Part shown: positions 37,101-43,100 of the stretch, in pieces
How positions within the stretch are numbered: the stretch's first letter is position 1
How the letters are laid out: every line of letters starts with the position of its first letter
Assembly: GCA_037951165.1 (NCBI GenBank)
Contig: JBBDHG010000014.1
Coordinates: 4,931,001-4,995,000 of the forward strand
Reading direction: 5' to 3'
Length of the DNA stretch: 64,000 nt
DNA from: Lophius americanus
Taxonomy: Eukaryota > Chordata > Actinopteri > Lophiiformes > Lophiidae
Translations under genes and position numbers: made by a program
The notes under the pieces: generated by a model
The model's database searches: none
Told to the model about the DNA's origin: nothing
Seen by the model: the letters and a program-made list of their open reading frames with translations, nothing else

Positions 37101-40100
37101 CAACAAGTGGATCATGAAATTGATTTCCAAACCGGATCGTTCGGGCCCGGGTTAACAACGACTTGCGCAGACTTCAATGGTCATGCTCGCGATGGGAACA
37201 GAGGAGCTGATAGGAAAGTACAGTGCTAAGGACAGGAACATGGAGGGACATATTGTGGTAGACTTTGTGAAAACAATGGAAATGGCAATGGTGAACATGT
37301 ATTTCAAGAAGAGGGAGGAGCACAGGGTGATGTATAAGAGCAGAAATAGGAGCATGCAGATGGACTACATCCTATACAGAAGACGCAACCTCTGGCAACC
37401 CCCAAAGGGAACAGCAGGAAGAAGAAGAAGAAAAAGAAGCCTAAAAGTATAAAATCAAAACGTCAAGACATCGGCTTGTTAAATTCACTCTCATTAGTTT
37501 AATATTGGCTCAACAAATGAGCAGACTTTGCCTCAAAGGGAGCCTTACCTATCATTGTGCAGCACCTCTCCGGTCTTGGGGTCAATGACGTGGATTATGA
37601 TGCCTCGGTTCCCCCAGCTTCTGAGAAACAGGTAGTTTTGCTTGGTCTCTCCAGGCTGTAACGTCTTATTGAGGAAGGTCCATGAGAGCTTCTTTAGTCC
37701 ATGGATCTCAAGTGCCCCTCCTGTCCCCACTCCAATGTACTTACTCCCAAAGTAGCTGTGTTCCTGTTCATTGTCGGTCAATCTGAAAACAGGGAGTGAA
37801 GATTAATAATGTTTTGATGTAACTTCTCCAAAACTATCAGAGGGTCTCAGCCATGACCCAGATGCAGACAGCATATATCAGCTCACAAGAGGATTCATGA
37901 ATCACCTAGAGGAATATATCATTGCATTCATATAGTCGTTTGGTGAGAAGCAAAACAGGGCAGTTTCAGACATGTGAAAAACATTTGTACTGTCTGTCCA
38001 CAGACCAAAAAATGTTTTATTAATCATAGTAGGATACTTGAATATTTATACATTGTTAATTAACTCTTTGTTAATTGACTATTATGTTATTGTGTTGATA
38101 AGTTCCATGTCCTCATAAATGTATCCAATAATCCTTTATCAAATTCAAATAACTTTACCTTCCAAAAAGCGATATAGTGAGGTTGCCTTTATACGGACAG
38201 TCTGTGCTGCCAATGTGCAGCTCTCCCTTGTTCCCAATGAGAATGTGTTTAGTTCGAAGCAGTATGGGCCGGAACGTGTCAGCAATCACCAGCTTTCCTA
38301 CAGGACAAGACAGAGGGACAAATTGTGTATGTGTGAGTGCGTGTGTTTGCTTGTGTTGGGGTGGGTGTAAGGTGGTCTAAGCTGGACACCTGCACTCAAT
38401 AATTCCATTTCATTTATGAAGTGTTGAATATCAAATATCACTTCATGTGTGTGCTACTTTTCTTTGTTCAGTCATATTTTGTGTTAGGCCCCATCAAATT
38501 ATTTTCACTCCAAGCAAGGGAGGATATAAGATGCCCTTCTATCCGGCAACGCTCTTTGCTTATTCTACTGCATCCGAACAGTTCCAGAGACATGAATGAG
38601 CAGTGGCTCTACTTAGAGCTACCTCTTAGTGTCCAAGCTAAGGAGCTTGGACACTAAGAGGTAGTCCAAGGTAAGGACCTTATTTCTAAGAATGAGCCCA
38701 CCCACGTTACGAAGGAAGCTCATTTTGGTTGCTATTTGTCTGTTATCTCATTGTTCTGGTTGCAGATATTTCGATTTTGGTGAGATTTATGACATAAATC
38801 AAGCGTTGAACACATACACCCACCCTCTGAAAATATAGTGCATGATGGTTATGTCCCTTTTACCTCCATTGAGAATCTCAATTGAATGGACTGTGGCAGA
38901 AGTTGTGAGAAGGACCTTCCTGCCAATATCTATTCTAACACGGTGGTCTTTACTGTGCCCCGGCATCCATGGCTGTAGTCCTGGCTCCTGATCTGGACAC
39001 ACTGCAAGAGACAAACATCTTAATTTCAGAGACACATACAATTCACCAGTGGTGGAGGGTGCAACATAAATCCCTGAAGCATTCAGTTTTAGTTAACACT
39101 TCATCATGAGATTTTAAAATTAGAGTCGTACATGAGCACCTCTCCCCAAGTTTTTTACATTTTTTTAATTTATAGGAGATTTACTTGTTTCCTGATTATT
39201 GGTTTCTATCAAAATGTAATCAATCTCATCCATTTCTCATTTTCAGTTGTACTGTAGGAAAAAGGTTTGCAAACCAGCCACTGTATATATTTCATATGCA
39301 GAAATTTTGCATTATTGATGTAAGTCATAAAAAAGAGTTAGAAATCACACATAATTTCTATTAATTGCATTGTGCACATGAATGAAGAACAAGGAACAAG
39401 AGTTTGTTTTAATCTGTATCTTTTTTATAACTCCATGAATCTATTTACTGAAAACATCTTTCAAAATAATCATACACTATCAGAATTATCTGATAATTAA
39501 TCGAGACACATAAAAGGTAAAAACCATTCTTCTCTCCCGAGTGTTAGGAGCGAAAAAAATGGGGTACAATTTGCTGATTTGATACTGTGAATTGACATCA
39601 GGGTAAAAATCATGATGTCAATCCATGAGAACATACATATGGACATGTATGTTGTGCATACATGTCCATATGTATGCACAACAACATATGCACATATGTT
39701 GTTGTGCAAATGTGTGTGTAATTTAACAATGGTGTTTAAATTCACCATTGTTAAATTTAAACAATGGTGATCAAATTAATGATAAAACATATTATACAGG
39801 ACTTTTTTGTTTTCTTTTTACAAGAGATGTAACTTAAAGTGCCTTATATAGTAAAACATAAACAGGACATAATAATATGAAGGGATGATATACGGCAATA
39901 AAAAGACATGATGAAATGTATAACAGGAAGAAAAGAAAATTAAAGAAACTTTAAAAATTTAAAGCCAAATATTCACATCTGAATCAAATATTTGATTTGA
40001 AGTTTAGTTTTCCATCCTTATAAATAAGTTTAGCTACTGATAAAATAACATGTTTACATTTATTTTCCAATTACAAACATTCCATAGATCTGGACTAACA

Positions 40101-43100
40101 GCATTTGTTGATGATATCTAAGGAGCACAGCTTCCCATGTGTTTTTTTTCCCACTCGGCTGTGGCTCAGTGGGTAGAGCGGCCGTCTCCCAATCAGAAGA
40201 TCGGAAGGTAGCCGGTTCGAATCCCACCAGGATCCACTTGTCGTAGGGTCCTTGAGCAAGACCCTGAATCCTTAGCTCCCCAGGCGCTCCACGAGGGGCT
40301 GCCCACTGCTCCCTCAGGGATGGGTCAAATGCAGAGAAGTAATTTCACTATGTTGTACTGTATGACTATGTGACAAATAAAGGATCTTTCTTCAGTTTCT
40401 GGTCTAATCCTGGTTTATATTTGATAAATTATGACATTTTCCTGGTGTCTGTACCGATGCATCATATTTATCAGGTTTGACAACATAATATTAACTGTGA
40501 ATGTTGACTTTTTTTTTTACATTTGTCACCAATGTCACACCATTGACCCATGAAGACCAGTAAATGACATACATTCTTTGATTCAGTAGCTACCTACACA
40601 GTCAGACAATATGAGCATTAACTTGAACAAGGAGGAATCCTGGTTGCACAGCACCAGTTTTAGAGGGTCTGATGATTTCATCCTGGTAACTAACACCAAT
40701 CAGGATAGCATTGGCTAGCCCTAGGAGGATGGCCACCTAGGATAGGCCTGCCCAGACCAACACTGACTAAACACCAAAGCTGTCCCCGCTAGATGATGTT
40801 ACAGATAGGGTAATGTTGACCATGGCATCTCCAGACTTTTTCACGTTAGTCACATGAGCTCAGTATGAACCTGCTCTCATCCATGAATAAAACAGGGGAC
40901 CAATTGAGAACCTGCCCATCCTGGTGATCTGGAGTGAAAATCAGTCAAGCTCTGATCTGTGAGCACAGGTACCACCCTCATGGAGTCTGTTTCTGACAGT
41001 TTGGTCAGAAACATCATGCTCCTCTACGCCCATCTCCAGCTCTCTTAGTATGACAGCCCTTCACCTAGTGTCTCCTCCATGCCCCTGACTCTCCAATTGG
41101 AATATCGGAAAGGAGGCATACAGAGTCTATGGCATATAGACTCCAGCAAGTCCATATGTGCAAATCCATTGATTAGTTTTTACGTAGACTTGCCAACAGC
41201 CAGACAAACAGGAGTGAAAACACAATATTCTCACTGGATAGACGTAATAAAAGCATATAGTAACCTGTACCACCAGATAAAAAAGCAAAAAGGTTATTGG
41301 AAAAAAAATTTCAGAATAAAATACAAATAACAATAATTTTAATCTCAGTCTTAATGATAGCTGTTCGTCTTTCATTGTTTTAACATTGTAGGGTTGGACG
41401 ATTATGGCTAAAATTAAAATTGCGGCTTTTTTTGCTTAGAATTGAGATCAAAATCCTCCACAATCTTACCATTCAGTTTAAATCAAATTACATTTTGTTA
41501 TGGACATGATGAATTAAAAAGCATCATGCGCTGTGGGTGTCTAACCCAAATAGATGTATGTGTGAATTAAAGGGTTAACTACTGTGCAACTGTGCATTTC
41601 CTTTATGCAGGAGAGAGAGAGATAGAGAGAGAGAGAGAGTTTGGTCATAATTTTATATAATTATTATAAAAAAAATTTATTGATGCTTTTTATCTGCTTT
41701 TACCTTGTAGCACTTGGAATTTGATCCAAATGTTAAGTGTGTTATACATTAAATGTATTATTATTATTATAGATAACACTATTATAGGAGTGTTGGAGTG
41801 ATGAGTAACCACTACTCAGCTTGTGCTCCTCAATAAGTGTGTTTACATGGACAGCCAAATTCCGATTTTATTCGGAAAATCCATCTAATCGGAAATAAAA
41901 TGTTGCATCTAATCACCCTTTTCTGTATGGAAAGAACATTTCCGAATGAGTTTTTATTCCTTTGCAAGTCTGAGTCTTTTCGGAAAACCTTTTCAATAGT
42001 CAGTCTCTGCACGTAAACGCTGTATCGGAAAGCTTTCTGTTTGAATGTATCTTTGCATGCCTGTATCGTGACGTAATGCTCTGACTGAGTTTTTTCAACT
42101 CCGTGACACATTTTAAAGATGGCGACTTCAAAACAGTACCGGTTTGCATCAGAGAGCGATTTATTCATAGCAACCATAGCAACTTTGAAAGAGTTTAACA
42201 GATTTGGACGGTTCGGCGAAATGTCACTTCTGCGCATGCCCTCTTTGTCATATTCTTCTTCTGGGCGCATGTCGGCGGTTGTCACCCAGCTTATCAGAGC
42301 ATTATCACCACCTTATGAACTGGAGTGTGGATCATCTGCGCATTTCAGAAAGCGTGTACGATTAGATGCGTCGGGACATGTAAACACCGGCTCGGAAAAG
42401 ATCAGAAGTCATGTAAACAGGCGACGACATCACAATTCAGAAAGGTTTAATTCGGAAAGGAGAAAAGTGTCCTATGTTAGCTCTCTGGCCTCTCAGGCAC
42501 CCAAATGCAAACTATCATGCAGTAACTATGTACAACAATGTTACAGTAAAAAAATAAATGACAAATATATTATAATAGTAGTAGTAATACCTTTTAGTGT
42601 CAGAAAGATAATTACAGCAAAGAAAGTTGTAATGCTTACTTGTTCTCTAAATGAACAGTTCAATTTTAGGTGACAAAAATATTCATTGATATTGATGGTT
42701 TGTACTATGATAAATATTAATTAAAAGCTCTTGTTGCTCCATTTGCTCAAGTTTTAGGGATGAATGTTTTTTTGGAAGTATATGCTCAGTCTGAATAATA
42801 ATAAATTTTATCTGATACTTACCGTTTTACTACAGTACAATAAACCTCAATGGCAAAAATAAGGTTTTTAAAACGGAAAACTTTTTTTACAGGCTTTTCA
42901 AGAAAAAACATAGATTTTGGCAGAAACCCACACATGTAATCACATTGCCTACTCCTTGTTATTTGGCAAATGTTCATTAATGGCATGTCCTCATGAAGGT
43001 CAACATCCTGATTTGGTTTTTTATATGTTTTTTTTCTCTTGCTCTCTTTCTCATTTTACCTTATCTTATCTTGTGGTTTACACTCCATTTATTGAAATGC

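Noticed and set aside
38619..38664. microRNA precursor
   Set aside because: Perfect pairing with a 4-nt loop and only 46 nt in total is not a normal pre-miRNA geometry; the same objection applies to the hairpins at 53916 and 58904.
40157..40230. functional tRNA gene
   Set aside because: A and B boxes are good, but the cloverleaf does not close at the acceptor stem and the conserved SINE body follows directly, with a degraded copy at 28612-28846.
42119..42673. 184-codon plus-strand frame as a possible gene
   Set aside because: It lies in a multi-copy MITE; only the first ~45 codons are shared by other copies, and those copies contain stops. It runs past the element end by chance.
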